Source: Haliclystus octoradiatus
Lineage: Eukaryota; Cnidaria; Staurozoa; Stauromedusae; Haliclystidae
Reading direction: 5' to 3'
Assembly (NCBI GenBank): GCA_916610825.1
Contig: OU744446.1
Span: forward strand, 17,604,538 to 17,668,537
DNA length: 64,000 nucleotides
Under the pieces are notes generated by a model, which ran no database searches, was not told the DNA's origin, and worked only from the letters and a program-made list of their open reading frames with translations. Positions 1-11,000 of this stretch are shown here, in pieces (the first letter of the stretch is position 1; every line of letters begins with the position of its first letter). A program made the position numbers and the translations under genes.

Positions 1-385
1 GCCCTTTCAGGTTGATTGTTTAATTCTTGCGGTTTAACCCCGGGTTTAACGGGAGATATTCGATCAGACCGAAGAAAGCGAATTGTTCCTTTTGTATGCA
101 ACGATGGACAATTATTGTCATAACATGATCTTCTTTGATAAGAAGATTTACAAATAAATATGTGCGCTTTATGTCGTATAACCAAACTACGACTTGGAGA
201 TTGAACAATGAGAGATAAGACAGATTTGTTTAACTTCAACAATGTAATTCAAACATAACATTACAACTCCGACTAACCGACTCATTATATTAGCTTAGTC
301 GAGTTGCTTTAAAGTTAACGCTATTCTAAATATAACAATTACTAATTAAACAGAAACGAGGATTACAACATTAAAACGAGGATAG
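1..385. other. No gene recognised (left edge)
   Basis: AT-rich sequence with no supported coding exon, RNA gene or repeat. A short open frame at 20-208 on the minus strand has no recognisable domain and is taken as chance. Confidence 0.4.
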
Positions 386-946
386 TCAGTAATGTGACAC
401 GTTAGGACACATGTCTTTCGACAGTTCACATCCACCACGAAATCGACCATTCTTTAGGTGACGCGTGCATACTTTAGGATGGAAATTTAAACACACACCA
501 TCTTTCCGTCCTGATAATCCGTGTTTGCATATTCCTTTCAATAAATCTTTGCACGTTTTCTTGTCTAGATCGCAACAGGCGTCATCGTCGGCACTGTCAC
601 TCGGTCCGACAGGAAAAATATTTGCGGTATTCCTAACCTGAGTGTTTAATTGAGTGTTTACTGTGATTGTCTGGTTGTCTTTATTTGAAATAATGGCGCC
701 AGACTCAACTGCTTCATCATCAAAATTATAACTTTGAAGCTCAACATTACATTCAGATTCTGTAATTTTTGTTGTTGATAATATTTTCTTCAACATGACA
801 ATAAAATCAATAAGCTCTGCCTTAACTGGCCATTTTGGGTTTTCTCCACTCATAAAACTTTCACAGCATGATAAAATATTGCCATGATTAACTCCTGTTG
901 TCGCGATTATAACGGTCTCCCACAACGTTTGATCACCAGTCGACAT
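386..946 (-). CDS. CCCH-like zinc-finger ORF, probably transposon-derived
   Basis: An uninterrupted 186-codon frame starting at MSTGDQTLWETV. The first 120 residues are acidic and polar with no recognised fold. The C-terminal 60 residues are Cys/His-rich: C-x7-C-x11-C-x3-H (GICKHG...GVCLNFH), then C-x12-C-x6-C-x4-H ending in NVSHY and the stop. This double CCCH-like layout, with the GICKHG-type core, occurs in ORF1-like proteins of invertebrate retroelements and in CCCH RNA-binding proteins. It lies about 0.6 kb downstream (in minus sense) of a CR1-like LINE, so it is not the ORF1 of that element. It could be the ORF1 of another element or a single-exon host gene. The intact frame is notable given how decayed its neighbours are. 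A nucleic-acid-binding role is inferred only. Confidence 0.5.
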   Translation of the reverse strand: MSTGDQTLWETVIIATTGVNHGNILSCCESFMSGENPKWPVKAELIDFIVMLKKILSTTKITESECNVELQSYNFDDEAVESGAIISNKDNQTITVNTQLNTQVRNTANIFPVGPSDSADDDACCDLDKKTCKDLLKGICKHGLSGRKDGVCLNFHPKVCTRHLKNGRFRGGCELSKDMCPNVSHY

Positions 947-1448
947 AATAATAAAAAATAAATAATAAAACTATAAGTAGATACAGCAATCATCTAACGC
1001 GTGATAGCAATTTGATAATAAAGACCACTAGTAAGTATAATTGCTAAACATCGTCGAGAAATGATATAGGAGAATTAAATTCGTAAAATTTCAAAAATAT
1101 TTTCGGAGAGTCAAAAACACGTCCGTTCGCTTGAAACCTGAAACCTTTCATTGTGAAAACAAGTTCATTAACTGCAATACCCAACATAAAATCCATACTT
1201 ATTTCATTTGAACTATGTAGTCAACATAAAATTTACTTATGGATAACCCATATTTATAAATATATTTGATTTGAAACATGTAGTACAATAGAGTATCAAT
1301 TATCTCCTTTTCACTATGCTTTACATGTATGTAACGATTAATTATCAAAACTGAAATGAATTATCAGTGTTGTTCTGCATTTTTAATTCCTTCTCATGAC
1401 TATTTTGTTTCATTGACATTCTCTTTGACAAGAAATACTGCAGGCTAT
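947..1448. other. No gene recognised
   Basis: AT-rich spacer between the CCCH-finger ORF and the LINE cluster. Nothing coding or repetitive is recognised. Confidence 0.35.
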
Positions 1449-1527
1449 TAACGGGAGCGAAGCGACCTCTTTGAGGAAGCCGAAGGCTGACTGGCCCCGG
1501 GCGCAGGCCGCAAGCCGAAGGCTTGTA
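1449..1527. repeat. GC-rich palindromic island at the end of the CR1 fragment
   Basis: About 80 bases that are strikingly GC-rich against the AT-rich surroundings. It contains gagcgaagcg, agccgaaggct twice (each a small hairpin) and gccccgggcgc. The CR1-like reverse transcriptase frame stops being readable exactly at its right edge, so this looks like the end of an inserted element or a truncation junction. Similar words (cgcttcgctt, ggccatttcgcggcc) occur at 17240-17280, at another broken element. Confidence 0.45.
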
Positions 1528-1749
1528 TCTGATAATGGTGAGGTATACAGTAAATAAGGCAGGGGACCAAGGACAGATCCTTGTGGTACTCCATGTTTTG
1601 CAGGTCTTGATGATGATTTGCTACCATCTATACATACAAATTCAGATCAATCATTAAGATAAGAGGCAAACAATTGAAGTGCTTTTCCTTTGATACCGAA
1701 ACGGTAATTAAGTCGGTCAAGTAAAATCAAATCGTCGACAGTGTCAAAT
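1528..1749 (-). mobile_element. CR1-like LINE, 3' part of the split reverse transcriptase
   Basis: The minus strand reads a continuation of a non-LTR reverse transcriptase: a segment with [13 protein letters not shown], then [10 protein letters not shown], an in-frame stop, and the RT motif HGVPQGSVLGP. It resumes where the CR1-like frame at 3030-4883 breaks off at the AAFDT motif. The two are separated by an RTE-like insertion with a target duplication. Sequence after motif B is absent, so the catalytic YADD box and the 3' end are missing. Dead fragment. Confidence 0.75.
1740..1749. repeat. Target-site duplication, left copy
   Basis: agtgtcaaat, repeated exactly at 3030-3039. The pair brackets the RTE-like LINE inserted in the CR1-like element. 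Confidence 0.8.
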
Positions 1750-3029
1750 ATATATCCTATTTTGACAGTCACATTATAGGAATGTGCCGTCCCTCTTACG
1801 CCTTACATATTTGCTACACAAAGAACACCACAAAACACGGTCAGACATAGCTGACAAAGAAACTCTTAAATAACACAATTCACGATACAAAACATTATGA
1901 AAAGATACTACTCTCCCATAGCCCCGTCGAAGCATCTCCTTCGGTTGCCAATGAAGGATGTCATGCAGCGGTTGAGGGGCATACGTATTTGATCTTTCGA
2001 TGTGACCTAAAAAAGACATCTGACGTTGGTGAGCAATAGCAGAGGCAGAAGGGGAAAGTTTTCTAAGTTTAGCAGTAGACAGTAAGTTGGGCCAATGTAC
2101 TACTAAAGCATGCCGAAGCATGGCGTCATAAGCTGAGTCAAGTCGGGTCAATAGTGAGGTTGATAGAACCCACGTTTCAGATGCATATAATAGAAAAGGT
2201 TCTATCGTGTGTTTGAACAGTCTTAACTTAACGTCAGTGTTGACATCGGACGCCCAGAATTTATTCAGATCTCTAATGGCTGCCCAAGCCTGGCCTCTAC
2301 ATTGTGTTAAATCATATGAAGAAGATGGAAGTACAGAACCTAGGTACTTGAACGAATCTACACGTTCTATGTCACCATTAGATGTAGCAAGGTGTGCCTG
2401 TTTTATGCCTAAAGCAATAAATTTCGTCTTAGTCGTGTTAATTGTCAAGCCTACCGTTTTACCAACCCGTTCAACTTCATCAAGAAGCTGTTGTGCATCA
2501 GATATGCTATTTGTTAAGATAGCAATATCGTCAACGAATGAGAGGTCCGATACGCTGCGCTCTGGATGACATGAAGACCTACGACGATCAAGGGTAAAAC
2601 CGGAAGAGTCAGGACATGAAATACGAAAAACATAATCAATAAATAGTGTAAATAAAAAAGGGGACAATGTGTCACCCTGTAGTACGGCACAAGCTGTCGG
2701 GAAATCGTCAGTATCATCATAGTGAGTTCTAACAAAAGCCGAAGTAGAAGAATAAAAGGACATAATAGCATCGATAAGAACAATAGGTACGTTATAGAAA
2801 TCTAATATTTCTGGGATTCTGCATCTTAACACAGAGTCAAAGGCCTTTTTGAAGTCAATATAAATTGCAACAATGTCTTTCTGATGAGTCCTACAGCCTT
2901 CTAACAATATCCTAGCTGATAGAATTTGGCCTAAGGTTGACCGGCTATTCCTGCCACCATTTTGATTGTTTCTTAAATATGGGTCAATTACTTACGCCAG
3001 CCTTTTATGTAGAATATTATTATTAGCTG
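1750..3029 (-). mobile_element. RTE-like non-LTR retrotransposon, 5' truncated, nested in a CR1-like LINE
   Basis: The frame 2907-1774 (377 codons) encodes a reverse transcriptase: IYIDFKKAFDSV (motif A), VLQGDTLSPFLFTLFIDYV (motif B), LSFVDDIAIL (catalytic FVDD, a variant of YADD), then GLTINTTKTK and a C-terminal region with FLLYASETWVL and LGHIERS. Reading stays open from motif A to the stop. The endonuclease and N-terminal half are missing, as expected of 5'-truncated LINE copies. Readable RT sequence continues upstream to about 3000 (RNNQNGGRNSRST). Its 3' end carries the short AT tail tatatat next to the target duplication. Assignment to the RTE/L1-like side is by QGDT and the tail architecture and is not certain. 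Confidence 0.8.
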
Positions 3030-3039
3030 AGTGTCAAAT
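3030..3039. repeat. Target-site duplication, right copy
   Basis: agtgtcaaat, identical to 1740-1749; marks the 5' junction of the nested LINE. Confidence 0.8.
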
Positions 3040-4883
3040 GCAGCGGATAAATCCAGCAGTAGTATAACTACGCATTGTTTATTGTCAATAGCTTTAAGAA
3101 TATCATTTTGGACTCTATTAAGTGCTGTTTCACAAATGTGCTTTTCTTTATATGCCGATTGGAAGACATCATGCATTTTGTTGCTAGACAAATTATTCCA
3201 TAGACGTACAGAAACAGTTTTTTCAATGACCTTTGAAAGAATCTTCAGATAGGAAATTGGTGTGAAGTTACCAAAAATTTCTAAAGATGCTTTTGTTAAA
3301 GAGAGTGCTAATTGGGCATCCTTCAGCGTAGAGGGCATTGTGGATTCCACGAATGATGCATTTACGATCTTCCGCATGACTGGTACCAGGTCTATTAAAC
3401 AGTGTTGGAAAAGTGTTGAAAGAAGAGGATCCAGACCACATGACTTCTTTGAGATCTTCTTTGCAATTTTATATACCTCTTCATCAGATGTTGTAGCTAA
3501 ATCTGTCAATTCCTTTTCTATGCTGGTGTTACACTCCGACTCAAGAATTTGCAATGATTGACGAACCTTTTGAGATACTGTTGAATTATCTTTAATAGCA
3601 TCAAGTTTTGATGTAAAGAAGTCAGCCAATTTATTACATAACTCAGTAGTAGAATTGCAAGAGGGATACTTTTGCTGTGACGTTCTATGTAGCATTCGAT
3701 CTATTGTTTTAAACAATGCTTTATGGTTAGATTTTTGTTCATTAATGAGTGAAGCATAATAACCCATTTTGGTTGACTTTATAAGATCTTTTATAGATTC
3801 ACATTGAATTTCATACAGCTGTTTATGTGACTGTAGATCTGTTTTTCTCCAGAGACGTTCAAATCGTCGACGTTCTCGTTTTTCTTCAGCAATTTCATCA
3901 CAATACCAAGGTGCCATTGACCGTGTAGAGATATATACTGTTTTAGAGGAGCATGGGCATCAAGAAAATTTGATAGCTCTTTCACAAAATCGGTACAGAG
4001 AGACGTAACATCGCAAGATGAAGAAAAGAAGAGATTGCTATGTAATACATCATTTCGAAACTCAACAGGGTCAACAGACTGGATTTTACGATATTGCTTA
4101 ACAATTTTATCTGGTTGAGCTTTGACGATAGAAAGCTTAATGTGGATAACTTTGTGATCAGAAATAAGTGGGTCACTGATTGACCAGCTGTTTATTAAAT
4201 CGTCCTCTGACTGTGTTATAGCCAAGTCCAAGGTGTGTCCATTTTTATGAGTGGAACCAGAAATACGCTGATTTAAGTTGCAGCTGTCAATTAGATCAAG
4301 AAATTTGATGGCAAGATTATTGGCATGATCATCCACGTGAACGTTGAAATCACCTAATATTAGTAGTTTACCAGATGAAGTGGCTAAGTGCTCAAGTAGG
4401 TGTGAAAAATCATTAATGAACATTGTTGGTGTTAATCCATTCTCTTTTGAAGGTAGAGGTCTGTAAATGATACAAATTCTTAAGCCAGTAGATCTGTGAT
4501 AAAGAAGGGTTTTCCTAGACTCAAATGATGCATAACTTATTGTGTTTTGTTTCTCAAGTTTGTAAAGAATATTAAACAAAATACCTACACCACCGCCCAT
4601 ACCATAAGATCTGGGAAGGTGCATCGATTATATTTTGTCCATTTTCACTATCTAGCCATGTCTTCGTGATAGCTAACATATCGATTTGATTATCTACTAC
4701 ATAGTCTTTTAAAAACAGTGCTTTGTTTTTAATAGAGCGAGCGTTTAATAATGCTGCATTTAAAAGCTTTTGTTTTGGATCTGCTTCGTAAATAATAATA
4801 AAAAGTACCAGTGTGTCTGACAACACAAATTTAGTTTTGTTTAAAGATGCCAATAATAAGATTGTAGACGTTATAGGATTCAA
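3030..4883 (-). mobile_element. CR1-like LINE: endonuclease and N-terminal reverse transcriptase, decayed
   Basis: Three overlapping or adjacent minus-strand frames (4883-4572, 4624-3791, 3917-2988) together make one ORF2-like protein. Endonuclease signs are LLNARSIKNKA, LILGDFNVHVD and SDHKVIHIKLS. A linker rich in KRERRRFERLWRKT follows. Then comes the start of the RT: STLKDAQL, SYLKILSKVIEKTV, FQSAYKEKHICETAL and LLLDLSAAFDT. The usual catalytic Glu of the endonuclease (TETWL in active relatives) reads as Lys in LAITKTWLDS. Frames shift near 4600 and 3900. At 3030 the frame is interrupted by the RTE-like insertion and resumes at 1749. The element is non-autonomous now. Confidence 0.8.
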
Positions 4884-4989
4884 ATTTGGTTATTTTCAAT
4901 TTAAGCTATCTCTTTATAGGGGCAATTTGGATTCAGATATTTTCAAGAAACATTTGTATTCCTATTTTTTTTAATAAAATTTTTTGACC

Positions 4990-5765
4990 AGTTGTATTTC
5001 ACGAATTTGATCATTACAACGGAACTGTTGATTGAATTCCATTATTCGGCATATGCATTAATAAAAAGTGCAATATGAACATAGGTTGATGAAATGAGAT
5101 TTTTAAGTCCAGTTAATTTTAATTCTGGGCTGATCACTAATTGGTTTTGAAAATCAAGACCGAAATTTACAAAAAATTTGTTCTCATATTTGAATTTGTT
5201 AGAATTAGTAACCGAAAATTCAAAATTTGTATGGAGAACTTATTGATATGTTACAGCTACACTAGTTTTCTAAAAATGGCAAACGCTGATGCATGTCAAC
5301 AGAAATGTGAAACAAGAAAATACAACTTTAAAAATATGGAAAAACAGTTGCACTGCTTTTGATAGCAACCATGTATCGTAATACCTGATGTATCCGTTTA
5401 TCTGTCATATTCATGTAAATTGTCACGTTGTAAACCGTTTGTCCTCTTTCGCCTCTTGCTATCTTATTGTATAGTCGTGTCTGTTGTATCAAACAGCTCT
5501 GACTAGCGGCCATAGTAGCCCTTAGCATCTCTCCCTGTAATGTCAGCAGACACGGTCTATATTATTATAATAAAAGTTCAATAATAAAAACTATGTATTG
5601 TGTCGTTATTGATTATGATTATGAAACCACCTCTGCAATAAATTAAATCAAAAGCAGGAATTACAAAATATTCAATGTTTGCTCAATCTATGCTTGTTCT
5701 TAAGTCTGTTTTGAATACTGGCTTTATCTCAGGCCAAATGTTCTTATATTTAAAGCAATAAATGG
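4990..5765. other. No gene recognised
   Basis: AT-rich spacer. Open frames at 5141-5362 (plus) and 5328-5528 (minus) lack recognisable domains and are treated as chance. Confidence 0.35.
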
Positions 5766-6453
5766 TTAATACCAGAGCCATCTATTTACAAGAGTTGGGA
5801 CACGCTTTCATGTGCCGCTATCGTCTCCTATTGGACAGATGCCATTCACGTGATTTTTTGGACGCCATTTTCGTACTTTCGGCACCAGAGTTCTTGTTCT
5901 TTTGGCGCCAGGTTTCCAGTTTTAAGCGAAGCGCGCGGAAAAATACAACTTTTATCAGTGAAAACAAACATAGGCTATTAAATTATTTATTGTTGTGTTA
6001 ATAGGCACAATAGTAATCGAAATAAAAGTATTGTTTACTATTCCAACTGGGGACAAGAATTAGAAAAAGTTGTCTTTGGCTGCAAAGAATAAGCGTAAGA
6101 GCGTAAGAGATACTCTACAAACTCCTTGTCCATTTAGCAATTCCAATAGCATTGATCTGATTTACTCTTGAGCAACATGCTGATGAGATCAATAACATAG
6201 TATACATTGAAGTAAATTTGTATTCTAATTTTGAGAGTCCAGCAAATAAATATGGAGAAAGACAACTCATAAATGGTTATATTACTCTTGTTAAACAATC
6301 GCAAACCATTTCACAGAGTTCCAAAATGGCTGAAAAAAACACAACATTCTCTTACACAAGCGCACTGCTGCTGAAAACGTGCTTGGGTCCAGGCCAAAAA
6401 ACATAAATGGCATCAGTGTCCCAACTCTTGTAAATAGATGGCTCTGGTTAATA
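5766..6453. mobile_element. MITE-like element with 32-bp terminal inverted repeats
   Basis: The left end starts at 5772 with ccagagccatctatttacaa and the right end closes at 6447 with the exact reverse complement of the first 32 bases (gtgtcccaactcttg...). The flanks carry ttaata at 5766-5771 and 6448-6453, a likely 6-bp target duplication. The 676-bp body has no transposase-like frame; its GC-rich patch near 5920 (aagcgaagcgcgcgg) is out of character with the rest. The superfamily is not assigned. Confidence 0.75.
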
Positions 6454-7480
6454 CACTGTTTTGCAAATTCACAAATTCAACAAAGAAATAAGAAGCAAGG
6501 GAAATTACTATAATGCATATTATATATTTCTATATTGGATTATTATATCACATGCATGGCTTCTAATCTATTACAATAACGTGAAATCAATGCACATACA
6601 TATTTCTGCTTCCGTATGTTCCATCTTAGATACGCCCTTTACAAATATGAATGGATAACAAGATAAAAGATATTGTAATCCAGCATAAGTGCACAGTCAT
6701 GTGCCAAAGGGCTAACGGTATGTTAACAAGCAATATCACTTCCAAAAGTTTATGGAGAACATCTTACTGAAGACGTAAAAAAAGAGAAAAAAGCCCTGTT
6801 TTCTCGCTCTACCCACATCTCTTGCTTACAAGTTATAAGTGTGTTCTGTATTTTTTTACAAGAAGAGAAAGCACGTTTGCTAAATTACGTTTACCAATAT
6901 GTTTAGAAATAATTATAGGTGAACAAATAGCTAACAGTGATCTTTTAGGATATATGCATATGGCTTATGATGGCTTTAAATTATTCAGCTTGCTTAGCTG
7001 TATATTGAAATTACCAATAAATTATTTACAAATGTTATTATAGGACAATTAAGCTTAGTTCAACATGATAATTTTCGGCTAAATGCATACAATATATACT
7101 AATTGTAGTACTTTTCGAAGGAGTTACGTTATGCATTATATATGATTGATGATGATCTACTGATAACTACAGAGAGTTGATAAGCAGCTGCTATTTTTAA
7201 TGTTATCAGCTCATTATAGAACATCCTTGTATGCATTGACCCTCTTTAGTTAATGTTTGAATGTAGGTGCATCTTAAGTACCGTTGGAGCAGAAAACAGA
7301 GTGGATGTCAATTAGTAGATGGGTATAAAATGAATTTCTTAAATATTGATTACAATTCACCATCATCATGACATTCTTGTTTTGTTTATATGTAGTTTCT
7401 TCATCTTTTCGGTTCACATATGACGGTTATCAGGGATAGTGCATTTTTGCTCCATATTCCTTCTCAGGCAATAGGTTTTA
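6454..7480. other. No gene recognised
   Basis: AT-rich intergenic sequence upstream of the lectin gene. Short open frames at 6461-6658 and 6822-7043 have no domain signature. Confidence 0.35.
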
Positions 7481-7483
7481 TGT

Positions 7484-7770
7484 AGGAAATTATACATTTT
7501 GGAATATTTGGTGTCTCCTCGTTTGACTTATTATAGAGATGTTTGAGAAAATATGATTTGAATTTGAAGAACTTTGAAGAACTTCAAAAATAGTTAATTA
7601 GTTAGATTAAATTTTGTGTATCATATTTAGGGAGAAAATTCTACATTTTGGATTATTTTGGATCTCCACTTTGACTTATTAGAGATATTTGAGAAAATAT
7701 GATTTAAATTTGAAGAGAATAATTTATTTAGTTGATTAACTTTTGTTTATCATTTTTAAGCTTCCGTAAC
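7484..7770. repeat. Diverged tandem duplication of about 145 bp
   Basis: Two successive copies, about 7484-7630 and 7634-7770, share tacattttgga, ttgacttatta, gagaaaatatgattt and aatttgaaga in the same order. They lie about 250-500 bp upstream of the lectin start codon, so they could overlap its promoter region. Confidence 0.6.
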
Positions 7771-8011
7771 TTCTTGCAGCATTATACAGCCCATGGTTGT
7801 TTTTTGGGTACTCCACGGTTTTCAAAAGGGTATTGCCCGGGTATATGCAGATTTACCACCTCCCCAGGGATCCCATAAATGATCATCAGGCTATATCTAT
7901 TGTGATATGTAATTTATTATACATTCACTGTGAGTATCAATAGCATTTTGGGTCACATTTTGTTTATTCAATCTAGCTTCATCATCTGAAAACAAACGAA
8001 AGTCGATCAAA

Positions 8012-11000
8012 ATGAATACTGCAGTCCCTACATTAATAGTGCTACAGTTGTTAATAATCTTACCGAGAAATTGGACCAAGTGTACGATGAGAAAACTATA
8101 TCAATTCCACGAAATTTACTCTACGTTTTTAACTGGTATAGAAACAATCGATACTATCATGGTTTCAACGACTAACTCATGCTTTCTTCGATGCTCATCA
8201 AACGAGAGGTGTAGTTTGGTTACTATCGATTCAATGGAAAAAGATCATTTGCAATGCAGTTTGAAAGCATCGCAGATTGCATTCAGCCTAAGATACATAA
8301 GAAAACATATTTTACCATCATATCCTAAATCATTCTGGAAAATCGTTATGGTAAGGGAATCAAAAAACTAACTATTTGTGTAAAGATGTTATTTTTGAAG
8401 TATTTAATTAGGGGATTTCTACTCACTGGTGCTATCTCATACAATGTATGAGTGCAGAATTAATTACTCAATTGGTCTCTTTTAAACATGTATAATCTTC
8501 CAATCTATTACTATTTCACATAATAATTTTGAGTCATCTGCACATGCGCATGCACACTTTTGCTTACTTCATTGTTCATGATAATTTCCTTCAAGAATAT
8601 TGCTTTTGAGCAAACTCCAATCATAATTATATCATCTTTCATTTCCAGACAATGTTCTCGTTAACTTGAAATAGATTTAAATATTTTAGTTGATAGCTAT
8701 AAATAGTGGCAATTCTCTCTTCAATTTTTTTTCAGCCTTCCAGCGGAGTGACGGCAAAAGGTGAGTCGTGTAGAAATTATTCCTATAATTCTCATTTCGA
8801 ATAATATATTAACTCCAAACTATGACGATGTCACAACGACCAAAACAACTTGAAGAATTTTACCTTAGGTTTGCGACCCATTTTAAAAATAGAACTTAAG
8901 AGATGACAATTAGCAATTTTAGATCATGGAAAAGGTGTCGAAAATAGTTTCTCACAAAGGACATGTCATCCTTAAAGAAAAAACAGGGAAAAAATTGGTG
9001 AGCAAAATATACATTAGGAGAAAAATCGCAATAGTTTAAATAATTTTTACTATAATTCAAGTAGCTTACAAACGAAGATCTGGTTTTTCCTGGTTAATAG
9101 TGTTTACGTTTTGCTGCATGTTGCTCAAATTTAGTGGCAGCAATTTTTCAGAAATAAGGAAATCATTCATTCATTCAATGATGAAATAATTTACATGATT
9201 CATATTATAATTTATAAATCATTCATTCGTTCATTCATTAGCATGAACGCAGACAGACTTTTTCTTTGTATATTCCGTCTGCGTATTAGCGCCAAATTTA
9301 GCGTACTGATTGTTCTTTCCACTGCCACTATTTTTGTAGTAAATTATGATTGACTAATACAATATATGAACAATTGGCCAGTATTTAAAATTAATAAAAT
9401 CAATTAATAACAGGAAGCCACACTAGGTAAATGTTTGATTTAAAATGAATTCCGTACAAACACTTGGTACGCGATACCCGGCGCCAATACGCAGATGGAC
9501 TATACGAAGGAAAAGTCTGTCTGCACGCAAGCTATTCATTCATTCAATGATGAAATGATTTATTCGACACGATTTCATATTTTTAGATGTTGATTTATCA
9601 AGTAAACCATGTTTGCAAAGTAGTGAATATCCTGCATTATATTTACCATGTGGAAATGCAATAGATGGAAACATTAACACCATATCACATACAAATGGTC
9701 AAACCAATCCTTGGCTACAAATTGATTTGCAAAATGTTTACATAATTATTCATGTCACCGTAACTAATAGACAAGATTGCTGTCAAGAGGTTTTGGATAA
9801 CTTTTCAATTATTGTTGGGAATGAAAGCCCGGTGATTAACTCATTGGCATATTTTAAGTACGTATTTCCCTTATCTTCTTAAATCAAAGAAGTTTGAAAA
9901 GATCCGTAGCCCGTGTCTGTTTCAGTTTATAAGCCTCAGAAAATATGAAAAATTAAGATACATTTCATAAAGCTTGAAATGTTGACCTGATTTAAAACTC
10001 TATTCAAACTCTTATGTTATGTTATGCTATGTTATGTTATGTTATGTTATGTTATGTTATGTTATGTTATGTTATGTTATGTTATGTTATGTTATGTTAT
10101 GTTATGTTATGTTATGTTATGTTATGTTATGTTATGTTATGTTATGTTATGTTATGTTATGTCATGTTATGTTATGTTATGTTATGTTATGTTATGCTAT
10201 GTTATGTTATGTTATGTTATGTTATGTTATGTTATGTTATGTTATGTTATGTTATGTTATGTTATGTTATGTTATGTTATGTTATGTTATGTTATGTTAT
10301 GTTATGTTATGTTATGTTATGTTATGTTATGTTATGTTATGTTATGTTATGTTATGTTATGTTATGTTATGTTATGTTATGTTATGTTATGTTATGCTAT
10401 GTTATGTTATGTTATGTTATGTTATGTTATGTTATGTTATGTTATGTTATGTTATGTTATGTTATGTTATGTTATGTTATGTTATGTTATGTTATGTTAT
10501 GTTATGTTATATTATGTTATGTTATGTTATATTATGTTATGTTATGTTATGTTATGTTATGTTATGTTATGTTATGTTATGTTATGTTATGTTATGTTAT
10601 GTTATGTTATGTTATGTTATGTTATGTTATGTTATGTTATGTTATGTTATGTTATGTTATGTTATGTTATGTTATGTTATGTTATGTTATGTTATGTTAT
10701 GTTATGTTATGTTATGTTATGTTATGTTATGTTATGTTATGTTATGTTATGTTATGTTATGTTATGTTATGTTATGTTATGTTATGTTATGTTATGTTAT
10801 GTTATGTTATGTTATGTTATGTTATGTTATGTTATGTTATGTTATGTTATGTTATGTTATGTTATGTTATGTTATGTTATGTTATGTTATGTTATGTTAT
10901 GTTATGTTATGTTATGTTATGTTATGTTATGTTATGTTATGTTATGTTATGTTATGTTATGTTATGTTATGTTATGTTATGTTATGTTATGTTATGTTAT

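Noticed and set aside
2207-2569. Plus-strand frame in the LINE region
   Set aside because: Shadow of the minus-strand reverse transcriptase.
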